Source: Enterobacterales bacterium
GTDB lineage: Bacteria > Pseudomonadota > Gammaproteobacteria > Enterobacterales > Enterobacteriaceae
Assembly: GCA_015654925.1 (NCBI GenBank)
Contig: JAATFX010000110.1
Location: forward strand, 1 to 56,128
Direction of reading: 5' to 3'
Length of the DNA stretch: 56,128 nucleotides
Under the pieces are notes generated by a model, which was not told where the DNA came from, ran no database searches, and was given only the letters and a program-made list of their open reading frames with translations. The first letter of the stretch is position 1; every line of letters starts with the position of its first letter. The translations under genes were made by a program, and so were the position numbers. Below are positions 15,343-23,298 of this stretch, one piece after another.

Positions 15343-16155
15343 TTATGGAACGGTCCCTGGCGCGATAGCAGAGCAATGCGCCGAAACCACCTGCCACCGG
15401 TTTGACTGCCGGCGCCAGACGCGGGTGTAACTAAAGGCGCCGGCAAACGGCGTGCCGGCGAAACTGCCGCCAAGATCGGCGCGCAGGGTCACCACCGCGC
15501 CGCCCTCGAACACCCTGATATCGCGTTGGGAAATATCCAGCCGCGTCAGCCGCAGGTTACCGGAGCGGTGGGCGGCCAGATCTTCCGCTTTACCCAGCCG
15601 TTGACCCTGCTGGTTAATAAAAACCAGGTCATCGGCCAATAATCCGTCCAGCATATCCGCGTCGCCGGCCAGCATCGCCGCGCACAGCCGTTCTTCCAGG
15701 CGTTCCACCACGTCCCGATCGCCGGTGGCCAACCCTTTGGCGGCTTCGGCCTGCGAGTTCGCATCATCGGCATATAAAATACTGTCGGTTTCCGCTCGCG
15801 ACCATAATTCCTCATCGCTGAGCGAGGTTTGCACCAGCTCGATGGGAATGCCGCCATCATCGATAATGGCGACCCGATAGTTTTTGATCGGCTCGTAAGG
15901 GCCGAGCAACACCTTTTGCCCGTCAATAGCGCGATCCAGCTCGGAGACTTTCAGGGCCACGTGCGGCAGAGTGCGAAACAGCGGGTGCAACGGACTTCCT
16001 TCTTCATAACGGTGCCATTGCACGCGCAGCAGTTTGCAGGGGCTGTCGCTGGTATACATGCGGTACTGGGCGCTGTAGCGCTCGCCCGGCCGGGGCTCGC
16101 CGGTGGGTATACCCAGATGGTGAAAAGCGTAATCCACTTCAGGATGCTGGTTCAT
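15343..16155 (-). CDS. VOC (glyoxalase-like) domain fused to an NTF2/SnoaL-like domain
   Basis: 270 aa. Residues 1 to about 120 form a vicinal-oxygen-chelate domain (DYAFHHLGIPTGEP, HVALKVSELDRAI, then GGIPIELVQT ending in the metal-type Glu). After a charged linker, residues from about 145 on form a DUF4440/SnoaL-type cone (LEERLCAAMLAGDADMLDGLLADDLVF and RVWRRQSNRWQVVSAHCS). Such domains are usually separate enzymes: VOC proteins perform metal-dependent isomerisation or cleavage, and NTF2-like proteins act as isomerases or hydrolases. A fusion implies consecutive steps on one substrate. It lies between porin and NIPSNAP genes in the IclR locus. Confidence 0.8.
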   Translation of the reverse strand: MNQHPEVDYAFHHLGIPTGEPRPGERYSAQYRMYTSDSPCKLLRVQWHRYEEGSPLHPLFRTLPHVALKVSELDRAIDGQKVLLGPYEPIKNYRVAIIDDGGIPIELVQTSLSDEELWSRAETDSILYADDANSQAEAAKGLATGDRDVVERLEERLCAAMLAGDADMLDGLLADDLVFINQQGQRLGKAEDLAAHRSGNLRLTRLDISQRDIRVFEGGAVVTLRADLGGSFAGTPFAGAFSYTRVWRRQSNRWQVVSAHCSAIAPGTVP

Positions 16156-16216
16156 GGTTATCCCTTATCTTACTTCCCACGCCGGGGAGAACTGGCCGCC
16201 ACAATTTACCGACGAC

Positions 16217-17374
16217 TCAGAACTTATACCAGAGACGCACCCAGTTTTCGTCCGGCTGATGGTCGGAGGTATTGCTGAAGGTGCGTTCCAGATCGATTTG
16301 GAAACCAAAAGGCAGTACGGTGGCCAGTCCCAGATAAGTATGGTTGGTCTGATAATTGTCCCAACGCATGCCGTCGCCAGCGACATAGGGCTTAAAGCTT
16401 TTAAAGACCGCATTCTTTAGTTGGAACGTATAGCCGGCCAGATATTCCCATCCCGGCGCGGTGCCTTCAAAATAATTGTCCGGCACGCGTTGGCCGTGCC
16501 GCGGAATAAAGTCCTTAAACAATCCCCCTGATGCCGCCAGCACCCAGTTATCCGGTTTCCACTGTACCGCAATGCCCGTCATTTGCTGGCTATAACCCGC
16601 TGAATCGTTAGCTGCACGATCGTACTTGCGCGAGACTATATTGGCCCGGGTGTAACTGTAAGCCGCGCTCAGGGTGAGATCGCCGGCCACATGATAATCT
16701 GCGCCTATGGCCCCTCCCGATTTGCGCTGATAACGCACGTTGTCGCTTTTAATGTAAAAATCGTCCACCGGCGCGGACCAGCTGAGATTAAGGGTAACCG
16801 GGCCGATATCCCCGGTGTATTTAAGCAGATTCTTGCCGCGGTAAGAGCCATCATAATTACCGTTTATGCCGTTATTCGAGCCTTGGCCGTGCATATCATT
16901 ATCCCAGATATCGGTTTTAGCGCCGATTACGCTGTAATAAACGCTGTTTTGCTGGCCATAAGTTAATGTTCCGTAGGTATTGCTGGCAACCCCGGCATAA
17001 AGTTTGCGCTTGAAGGTAGTGTCCTTTTGATGATCGTAATGGCTGCCGGAACCGAGTTCATTAAACATATCGAAGCCAACCTCGTAATACCCCAGCAGGT
17101 GAACGTCATCGTTGAGATAGTAGTCAACAGACGTATGAATATAGCTCCCGCTATCGTATCCGCGCTGCATAAAAGTATGGTTATCGGACGGTCCCATTTT
17201 ATTGCGGTATTGCGGACGCAATATGCCGCCGAATTGCAATTCCAGCCCATTAATCATGGGCAAATTATTATCTCGCTTCAACAATAGAATATCGCCTCGG
17301 GCGATATCGGGCATAACTGCGATACCTATAATGGCCAGCATGATGCCGAAGATGGTATTGGTACGAAAGTTCAT
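16217..17374 (-). CDS. outer-membrane porin
   Basis: 385 aa with a signal peptide (MNFRTNTIFGIMLAIIGIAV, cleaved near ARG/DILL) and a barrel of alternating strands. It ends in a C-terminal Phe after RLWYKF, the BAM recognition feature. Aromatic girdles, GYYEVGFDMFNE and GVASNTYGTLTYGQQNS resemble the general gammaproteobacterial porin family (Porin_4 type). Start 17374 has AGGAGC upstream; the longer frame to 17470 is rejected. Placed between an MFS permease and catabolic genes, it is probably a substrate-specific channel for the compound used by this locus. Confidence 0.85.
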   Translation of the reverse strand: MNFRTNTIFGIMLAIIGIAVMPDIARGDILLLKRDNNLPMINGLELQFGGILRPQYRNKMGPSDNHTFMQRGYDSGSYIHTSVDYYLNDDVHLLGYYEVGFDMFNELGSGSHYDHQKDTTFKRKLYAGVASNTYGTLTYGQQNSVYYSVIGAKTDIWDNDMHGQGSNNGINGNYDGSYRGKNLLKYTGDIGPVTLNLSWSAPVDDFYIKSDNVRYQRKSGGAIGADYHVAGDLTLSAAYSYTRANIVSRKYDRAANDSAGYSQQMTGIAVQWKPDNWVLAASGGLFKDFIPRHGQRVPDNYFEGTAPGWEYLAGYTFQLKNAVFKSFKPYVAGDGMRWDNYQTNHTYLGLATVLPFGFQIDLERTFSNTSDHQPDENWVRLWYKF

Positions 17375-17632
17375 GGCATTGCTCCTGAAAAACGGCGATA
17401 ACGTGCTTGCCTGTCGCGGCGGCGGACAGACGATATTCCTATTCGGCAAAATCCGGCATGCGGCGGCCATACCGGATAAATGATTATTTCCGGCGTAAGG
17501 CGCCCGTAAGGGATTGGAAGGTTCAATCCGGGCATGCGGGAGATGCGTAGGATAATTGGCCGGGACCGGTATGGCCCCTGTCGTTAGCGTGAAATACGCG
17601 CGGCAAAGGCGACCGTTTGGCGCAAGGGCTAT

Positions 17633-18949
17633 TTATTCATGGGCGTTAGCGCTCTTTGAATCAATATTGCCCACCACGAACAAATAAGAACAAATGCCAA
17701 TCCCAGCCAGTACCGCAATAAAAACCAGCGCCGGGGCGAAATTATCGCCGTCGATTAATGCGCCGATGGCTATGGGGACCACAATGGATGAGAGCGCGCC
17801 GGTGAAATTGAACACACCTCCCGCCAGTCCGATCAAGTGCTTAGGCGCCAGCGCTGTGACAAAAACCCAGGTGATGGTGGCCAGGCCGTTGCCAAAAAAG
17901 GCAATGGACATAAAAACGATGATCCAGAACGGCTGGTCGGTATAGCTGGCGCCCAGGATAAACATGGTCAAAGCCATGCCGAGGATCACCGGTGCTTTAC
18001 GCGCCACGCTCGAAGATACGCCGCGGCGGATTAGGCGATCGGAAAACAGGCCGGCAAGCAGCACGCCGCAGAACGCCGCCAGATAAGGAACAGAGGCGAC
18101 GTAGCCGGATTTGATAAAATCCATATGGCGATATTTCACCAGATAGGTGGGAAACCAGGTAAGAAAAAACCAGAACGTGGCGGAAATGGTAAATTGGCCG
18201 AGATAAATGCCGATAAGCTTGCGACTGCTAAACATCAAGGCCAGATCCGGCCAGTTAAAAGTGCGTTTTTTCTGTTCCTGACGGCTTTCCAGCAGTGCGC
18301 CGCCGGCGCGGATATAGGCGATTTCCTCGGCTGATACCCGTTTGTGCTCCAAAGGCTCGCGATAGAGCCAATACCAGATAACGGCCCAGATCATTCCCAC
18401 CGCCCCGGTAACCAGAAACAGGCCGCGCCATCCAAACAATACCTGGATATGAAACAGCAGTGGCGTCATGCAAGCCATACCGACAAATTGCGCTGATGAA
18501 TAAATGCCGATGGCGGTCGCGCGCTCCTGCTCGGGAAACCAGCTCGAAATAACGCGATTATTGGAAGGCATTACCGGCGCTTCAAAAGTACCGATGCCCA
18601 TTCTCAGGCCCACCAGTACGCCAAAACTGCTGGCGACGGCGTGAAGCGCGGTAATCAGCGACCAGGCGAACAGGCCGACGCTATAAACCAGCCTTGAGCC
18701 CAGGCGATCGATCATAAAACCGCCGGGAATTTGCAACGCGGCGTAAATCCAGCCGAAGGCAGAAAAAATCAACCCCATCTGCAGCGGCGTAAAACTCAAC
18801 TCACCCGCCATTTGCGTGGCCGCTACCGAGAGATTGGTGCGATCCATATAATTAATAATGATATTCACAAACACCAGACCGAGTACCAGAAAACGCATCC
18901 GGCCCGCCCGTGCGGCCGTTGATGATGCGGAAAGCGGCTGTCCTGACAT
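17633..18949 (-). CDS. MFS transporter, anion:cation symporter (ACS) family
   Basis: 438 aa with 12 predicted membrane segments. The ACS family signature INYMDRTNLSVAA appears after the first segment, DRLGSR in the loop between segments 2 and 3, and SSWFPEQERATAIGIY after segment 4. Relatives carry hexuronates, aldarates, aldonates or aromatic acids with protons, so the locus probably imports a carboxylic acid. An AGGAA lies upstream of the ATG. It is the first gene of the minus-strand run that continues with porin, VOC/NTF2 and NIPSNAP. Its upstream region carries two copies of the putative IclR operator. Confidence 0.9.
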   Translation of the reverse strand: MSGQPLSASSTAARAGRMRFLVLGLVFVNIIINYMDRTNLSVAATQMAGELSFTPLQMGLIFSAFGWIYAALQIPGGFMIDRLGSRLVYSVGLFAWSLITALHAVASSFGVLVGLRMGIGTFEAPVMPSNNRVISSWFPEQERATAIGIYSSAQFVGMACMTPLLFHIQVLFGWRGLFLVTGAVGMIWAVIWYWLYREPLEHKRVSAEEIAYIRAGGALLESRQEQKKRTFNWPDLALMFSSRKLIGIYLGQFTISATFWFFLTWFPTYLVKYRHMDFIKSGYVASVPYLAAFCGVLLAGLFSDRLIRRGVSSSVARKAPVILGMALTMFILGASYTDQPFWIIVFMSIAFFGNGLATITWVFVTALAPKHLIGLAGGVFNFTGALSSIVVPIAIGALIDGDNFAPALVFIAVLAGIGICSYLFVVGNIDSKSANAHE

Positions 18950-19017
18950 ACATAAGTTCCTTCAGAGATATTGATTGGAAAAAATCCGCCCGATAAAACG
19001 TCTTGCTTGATCTAATA

Positions 19018-19036
19018 TGTTTCTTTTATAGAAACA
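19018..19036. promoter_or_regulatory. putative IclR operator 1
   Basis: TGTTTCT-TTTAT-AGAAACA: perfect seven-base arms around five bases. It lies 69 bases before the MFS start and overlaps the likely promoter. Confidence 0.6.
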
Positions 19037-19051
19037 AATAATCAGTAGCAA

Positions 19052-19070
19052 TGTTTCTTTAATAGAAATG
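19052..19070. promoter_or_regulatory. putative IclR operator 2
   Basis: TGTTTCT-TTAAT-AGAAATG, the same pattern as operator 1, with its centre 34 bases further upstream (about three helical turns). Confidence 0.55.
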
Positions 19071-19281
19071 TGATCGGGGCGAAAATTATTATCCCCAACG
19101 GCTAGAACTTTGAAGATAGCGCGTCGGCGCAGCCGGGTTAAGGTAAAGATAACGGGGCTGGCTGGCGATGCGCCGCGGGAATGCCGCAAGAACAAGGGAT
19201 GGAGGGCAAGATCGGCACGCGTACGGGTCTGGATCACAAATTTTTATTTTATGTGATGCGACCCGCAGCCGGAATTGCTAG

Positions 19282-19300
19282 TATCTCTATTATAGAGACA
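19282..19300. promoter_or_regulatory. putative IclR operator 3
   Basis: TATCTCT-ATTAT-AGAGACA: same spacing and TRTYTCT/AGARAYR pattern, about 230 bases from operators 1 and 2. It could serve DNA looping or a second promoter. Confidence 0.5.
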
Positions 19301-19369
19301 TGTGATTAAATAATTATGCCATGCCCGGCAGAGCTCCGCCCTACAGGACCCGGCCGTGGCACGGCTTGA

Positions 19370-20056
19370 TCAGGCCAGCAATCGGGCAAGGGCCAACAGT
19401 TCGGCGCGTTTTTCTTCCATTTGCCGTTCATTGAGGTTGAAGAGGCCGGAGAAAGCCAGCGCCGTCCGATCGGCGGCCTGGATTTTCACCGCCAGCGAAT
19501 ACTCGCCGTTGTCCCGGCGCCAGACCAGCGACCCTTGTTCGCGACATTGGGCAATGAGGTGCGCGACGCTGGCCAGTTCGTCCGGCTCCAGGATTTCGGC
19601 CAGATGGCTGTCGGTAAAATCCGCCAGCAGCGCCAGGCCCAGGACGGAGAAGACGGCGGGCTGGATCTGGTAGTCCACCAGCGCCTGATAGTCATGCTGT
19701 CCGGGCTTGGCATGATAGAGATAGACCACTTTGTTTTCCCAAAGCACGCCGAGCGCCACCACGTGATCGTGCGGCGCATGTTCGGTCAATATGTCGAGGG
19801 ACTTGCGAAACAGGCTGGAGCCGCGCATGGCCTGGGCGGCGAGGGCATGAATCCCGGAACCCGGCAGATAGCGCCGTTTTTCATCCTGCCGGGTCAGTCC
19901 GATGCTGGACATGGTCATCAGTAAACGATTTACCCGGCTGGCGTTCATACCCAGATCGCGCGCCAGTTCGCGACAACCGATGGCGCGGCCGCTGGCGACC
20001 AGATATTGCAGGCAGCGGATGCCGTCGATCAGACTTTGGTTGGGCTGTGAAGACAT
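19370..20056 (-). CDS. IclR-family transcriptional regulator
   Basis: 228 aa with a winged helix (GIRCLQYLVASGRAIGCRELA, DLGMNASRVNRLLMTM) and a C-terminal GAF-like IclR effector domain. On the coding strand the SD AGGAG sits in the loop of a small hairpin (GGTGTT/AACACC, 20057-20077). It is divergent from the FAD oxidoreductase gene and upstream of the MFS operon. The three palindromes between this gene and the MFS gene are its likely targets. IclR proteins of this size usually control uptake and breakdown of sugar acids or aromatics; the effector here is unknown. Confidence 0.88.
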   Translation of the reverse strand: MSSQPNQSLIDGIRCLQYLVASGRAIGCRELARDLGMNASRVNRLLMTMSSIGLTRQDEKRRYLPGSGIHALAAQAMRGSSLFRKSLDILTEHAPHDHVVALGVLWENKVVYLYHAKPGQHDYQALVDYQIQPAVFSVLGLALLADFTDSHLAEILEPDELASVAHLIAQCREQGSLVWRRDNGEYSLAVKIQAADRTALAFSGLFNLNERQMEEKRAELLALARLLA

Positions 20057-20137
20057 GGTGTTCTCCTGTGAAACACCAATGAATATTAACAGAGTACCCC
20101 TAATTTCAGAATATCCGTTATAGCTTAAGGAGCAGTC

Positions 20138-22405
20138 ATGTATATCTCAGCAAAGGCGGACCGCCGCGAATTTCCGCAAGTCGACGTCAATGTCGATTTT
20201 GTGGTCGCCGGCGGCGGGTTGTCGGGCGTTTGCGCCGCCATTGCCGCCGCGCGCGAGGGTTTGCGGGTGGCGCTGGTACAGGATCGTCCGGTACTGGGCG
20301 GCAATGCCTCCAGCGAAGTGCGCCTGTGGGCGCTGGGCGCCACGTCCCACCTCGGCAACAATAATCGCTGGGCGCGCGAAGGCGGAGTAATGGGCGAAAT
20401 CCTGGAGCTTAATCTCTATCGCAATCGCCAGGGCAACCCCGTGATATTCGATATGCTGCTTTTGGACTTGGTCAGCCAGGAAAAAAACATCCGGCTCTTT
20501 CTCAATACCGCCCTGATGACCGTTGAAAGCAGCGCCGCGCATATCCAGGCCGCCGCCGGTTTTAACAGCATCAATGAAACCCATTATCGCTTCACCGCCC
20601 CCCTGTTCTGTGATGCGACCGGCGACGGGCTGCTGGGTTTTCTCGCCGGCGCCGCTTTTCGCGTCGGCGCGGAGGAGCGCGAGGAATTCGACGAGGGGAT
20701 GGCGCCGCAGGAAAACTTCGGCCATATGTTGGGGCACTCCATCTATTTCTATACCCGCCATACGCCGGAACCGGTGGATTTTGTCGCGCCGGCGTTCGCC
20801 CTGGCGGATATCACCGCCATCCCCCGCTATAAACGACTGACATCACATTTGAACGGCTGCGATCTTTGGTGGCTGGAATGGGGAGGACGCCTCGACACGG
20901 TACATGATAGCGAGAAGATCAAATGGGAGTTATGGAAAATAGTATGGGGAGTGTGGAATTATATTAAGAACAGCGGTGAATTCCCCGAAGCGCGCAATAT
21001 GACCCTTGATTGGGTGGGCCTGATTCCCGGCAAGCGGGAGAGCCGCCGTTTTATCGGCGATTATATGCTGCAGCAAAAAGATATTATCGAGCAGCGCGAT
21101 CATTATGATGCGGTTAGCTTCGGCGGCTGGTCGATTGACCTGCACCCCGCCGATGGGGTCTACAGCAAGCTGGACGCCTGCCTGCAGTTTCATAGCAAAG
21201 GGATCTACACTATCCCGTTCCGTACTCTATACAGCCGCGATATCGATAATCTGTTTATTGCCGGCCGCATTATCTCCGCCAGTCACGTGGCTTTTGGCAG
21301 CACCAGGGTGATGTGTACCTCAGGGCAAAACGGCCACGTTATCGGCCAGGCGGCCGCCCTATGCGCCAAGCGAGGCTGGACGCCGCGCCAGCTCGCACAG
21401 CCGGGGCATGTCCAACTGCTGCAAAACCGGCTGATGGAAAACGGCGGTTATATTCCGCGCCGCGCGTTAACCAGCCTGCCCCCGGCCACCATTACGGCAT
21501 CTTCGACCTGGCATCTGGCCGAACTGCCGCCCAACGGCGCGTTTCAGGCGCTCGACGATCGCTGCGCCCTGCTGCTGCCCCTGCGCGCCGGCGAACGGCT
21601 GCCGGTATTGACGCTGACGCTGGCGGCCGCGAAAGCACAGGAATTAGCGGTGACATTGATGGCCAGCAAACTGCCGTTCAACCACACGCCTGAAGCGATC
21701 CTCGGCGAACGCCTGCTACATTGCCTTGATGGGGAGCATCGCTATACGGTGGATTTCGGTTATCGCGCGCCCCATGATTGCTACGTATTCCTCGCGCTGG
21801 CGCAAAACAGCGCCATACGCATTGCGCTCAGCGATGCCGAACCGGTGGCGATCAAAACGGTATTGAACCGTGTTAACCCCAAAGTGGCCAAACACAGCCG
21901 CCAGACAGTCGACGGCGATTATGGCGTCGACGAGTTTGATTTCTGGTTGCCGCAGCGGCGCCCGCAGCAAAGCGTACCGTCGATCGCCTTCTCGCCGCCG
22001 CTGCGCGCGTATGCGCCCGAGGCGGCGATCGATGGATTTATGCGCCCGAGCGACCATACCCACGCCTGGGTACCCGACCGGGAAGATCCGGCGCCTGAAT
22101 TAATATTACAGCTGACCGCGCCAACCCGGCTCGCCGAAATTGGCGTGATGTTTGATAATGATTTCGATCACGCCATGGAAACGGCGCAGTGGGGGCATAA
22201 CGAGCGGGTCAGCCCAAACTGTGTGAAAGCTTATACGCTATGGGTAAATGGCCGATGTATCGCAACGGTTGAGGACAATACCCGCTCCTGGCGCAAACAC
22301 CGGGTTGCGCTGGCGGAGCCGATCGCCGAGGTAAGGCTGCGTATACAGGGCACCCATGGCGGCATACCCGGCGTATTTGCCCTGCATTGTATTGCGGCGG
22401 ATTAA
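20138..22405 (+). CDS. large FAD-dependent oxidoreductase with C-terminal discoidin-like region
   Basis: 755 aa. The N-terminus has an FAD-binding Rossmann motif (VVAGGGLSGVCAAIAAAREG, with the acidic/Gln end of strand 2 at ALVQD), then VLGGNASSEVRLW, and a second nucleotide-binding segment NLFIAGRIISASHVAFGSTRVM. This matches the FAD_oxidored family (PF12831). The last 140 residues (PEAAIDGFMRP, HAWVPDR, LAEIGVMFDNDFDHAMET) look like a carbohydrate-binding F5/8-type beta-sandwich. No signal peptide is seen, so it is probably cytoplasmic. Start 20138 has AAGGAG. It is divergent from the IclR gene. It probably oxidises a sugar-like or glycoside substrate, but the reaction is unknown. Confidence 0.85.
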   Translation: MYISAKADRREFPQVDVNVDFVVAGGGLSGVCAAIAAAREGLRVALVQDRPVLGGNASSEVRLWALGATSHLGNNNRWAREGGVMGEILELNLYRNRQGNPVIFDMLLLDLVSQEKNIRLFLNTALMTVESSAAHIQAAAGFNSINETHYRFTAPLFCDATGDGLLGFLAGAAFRVGAEEREEFDEGMAPQENFGHMLGHSIYFYTRHTPEPVDFVAPAFALADITAIPRYKRLTSHLNGCDLWWLEWGGRLDTVHDSEKIKWELWKIVWGVWNYIKNSGEFPEARNMTLDWVGLIPGKRESRRFIGDYMLQQKDIIEQRDHYDAVSFGGWSIDLHPADGVYSKLDACLQFHSKGIYTIPFRTLYSRDIDNLFIAGRIISASHVAFGSTRVMCTSGQNGHVIGQAAALCAKRGWTPRQLAQPGHVQLLQNRLMENGGYIPRRALTSLPPATITASSTWHLAELPPNGAFQALDDRCALLLPLRAGERLPVLTLTLAAAKAQELAVTLMASKLPFNHTPEAILGERLLHCLDGEHRYTVDFGYRAPHDCYVFLALAQNSAIRIALSDAEPVAIKTVLNRVNPKVAKHSRQTVDGDYGVDEFDFWLPQRRPQQSVPSIAFSPPLRAYAPEAAIDGFMRPSDHTHAWVPDREDPAPELILQLTAPTRLAEIGVMFDNDFDHAMETAQWGHNERVSPNCVKAYTLWVNGRCIATVEDNTRSWRKHRVALAEPIAEVRLRIQGTHGGIPGVFALHCIAAD

Positions 22406-22450
22406 GGGGCCGCCGACCTGCCCGGCGGCGGGCGGGCTTCGGCATAACTG

Positions 22451-22647
22451 GCGCAATGGCGTATGCGCCTGGCCAGACGGTCATTACGTGAAAACGGGCG
22501 GCCCAGCAGCCCATTTCCGTCCTCGCCGACCGTCTGGGCTACACCCCCGAAAGCGCCTATAGCGATGCGTTTAAACGTATCATCGGCATCTCTCCGCGCC
22601 ATTATCGCAGGGGTGTAGGCGAAATCGAGGCCTTAACCGATAAATGA
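22451..22647 (+). pseudogene. AraC-family regulator remnant (C-terminal HTH), frameshifted
   Basis: Reading from about 22457 gives WRMRLARRSLRENGRP. The frame then shifts and continues QQPISVLADRLGYTPESAYS, DAFKRIIGISPRHYRR, ending at TGA 22645-22647. Together these are the second helix-turn-helix of an AraC protein, with its N-terminal part missing and one frameshift near 22505. It has no start or promoter and is non-functional. Confidence 0.7.
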
Positions 22648-22809
22648 AAATTGATCTGTCCTAGAAATCATCACGCTAAATAATTTCAAAAACTATACTG
22701 ACTTCATTATCTAATATGGTGTGAAATCGGCATTTAAAACTTTTGGTTCAAGAGAAGTATCACCTACCCTCATCAATACTGAAAATATTATTTCCCCATT
22801 GGAGGCGTT

Positions 22810-23022
22810 ATGAAGATATTGACTACTATTGTGCTTGTTTTATTAATCGTTGGCGGTCTTAACTGGTTATTGGTGGGCTTATTTCGCTTTGACCTGGTAG
22901 CCACGATATTCGGTGGCGAAGGTGCGGTATTATCGCGAATCATTTATATCGTCGTCGGCTTATGCGCCATTTATACCTTAGTGCTGCTCCCCAAACTGCA
23001 TTCAGCTTGCCATCCGGGCTAA
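22810..23022 (+). CDS. DUF378 small membrane protein
   Basis: 70 aa with two hydrophobic helices (about residues 4-24 and 38-60) and the DUF378 signature GGLNWLLVGLFRFDLVATIFGG. GGAGG lies just before the ATG. The family (YuzA-like) is widespread and of unknown function. It is monocistronic, with a long AT-rich upstream region, and the GC-rich hairpin at 23081-23101 follows it. Confidence 0.85.
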   Translation: MKILTTIVLVLLIVGGLNWLLVGLFRFDLVATIFGGEGAVLSRIIYIVVGLCAIYTLVLLPKLHSACHPG

Positions 23023-23080
23023 TCCCCCGATCGGCCCTTGCGTATTCCGGCTTGGATTAACCCCCGGCCATTCACGCCGT

Positions 23081-23101
23081 TGCCCGGCAATCAGCCGGGC
23101 A
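23081..23101 (+). terminator. hairpin after the DUF378 gene
   Basis: TGCCCGGC-AATCA-GCCGGGCA, a perfect eight-base stem 58 bases after the stop. There is no T tract, so it is a weak terminator candidate or mRNA-end structure. Confidence 0.35.
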
Positions 23102-23298
23102 TCAGCCAAAATTCCTCGTTAAGCGCCATCAACGCCGGGCCATGGCCGCCATACCCGCAACAGTCGCCGCACAACAAAAACCAACCGACCGTACTGCAAG
23201 CCGATGGTTAATTTATTGGTTAAGCCAGCGCCATGACATGGCATAATGATGGGCTATCCGAATGGATCAACCTTATGTGTCTTTATTAATCGTTTATT

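Larger units (their letters stand above)
18950..19369. other. 420-base control region upstream of the MFS operon
   Basis: No gene is supported here. It holds three palindromes of one pattern (19018-19036, 19052-19070, 19282-19300) and AT-rich promoter-like DNA. The remainder is unremarkable GC-rich sequence. Confidence 0.6.
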
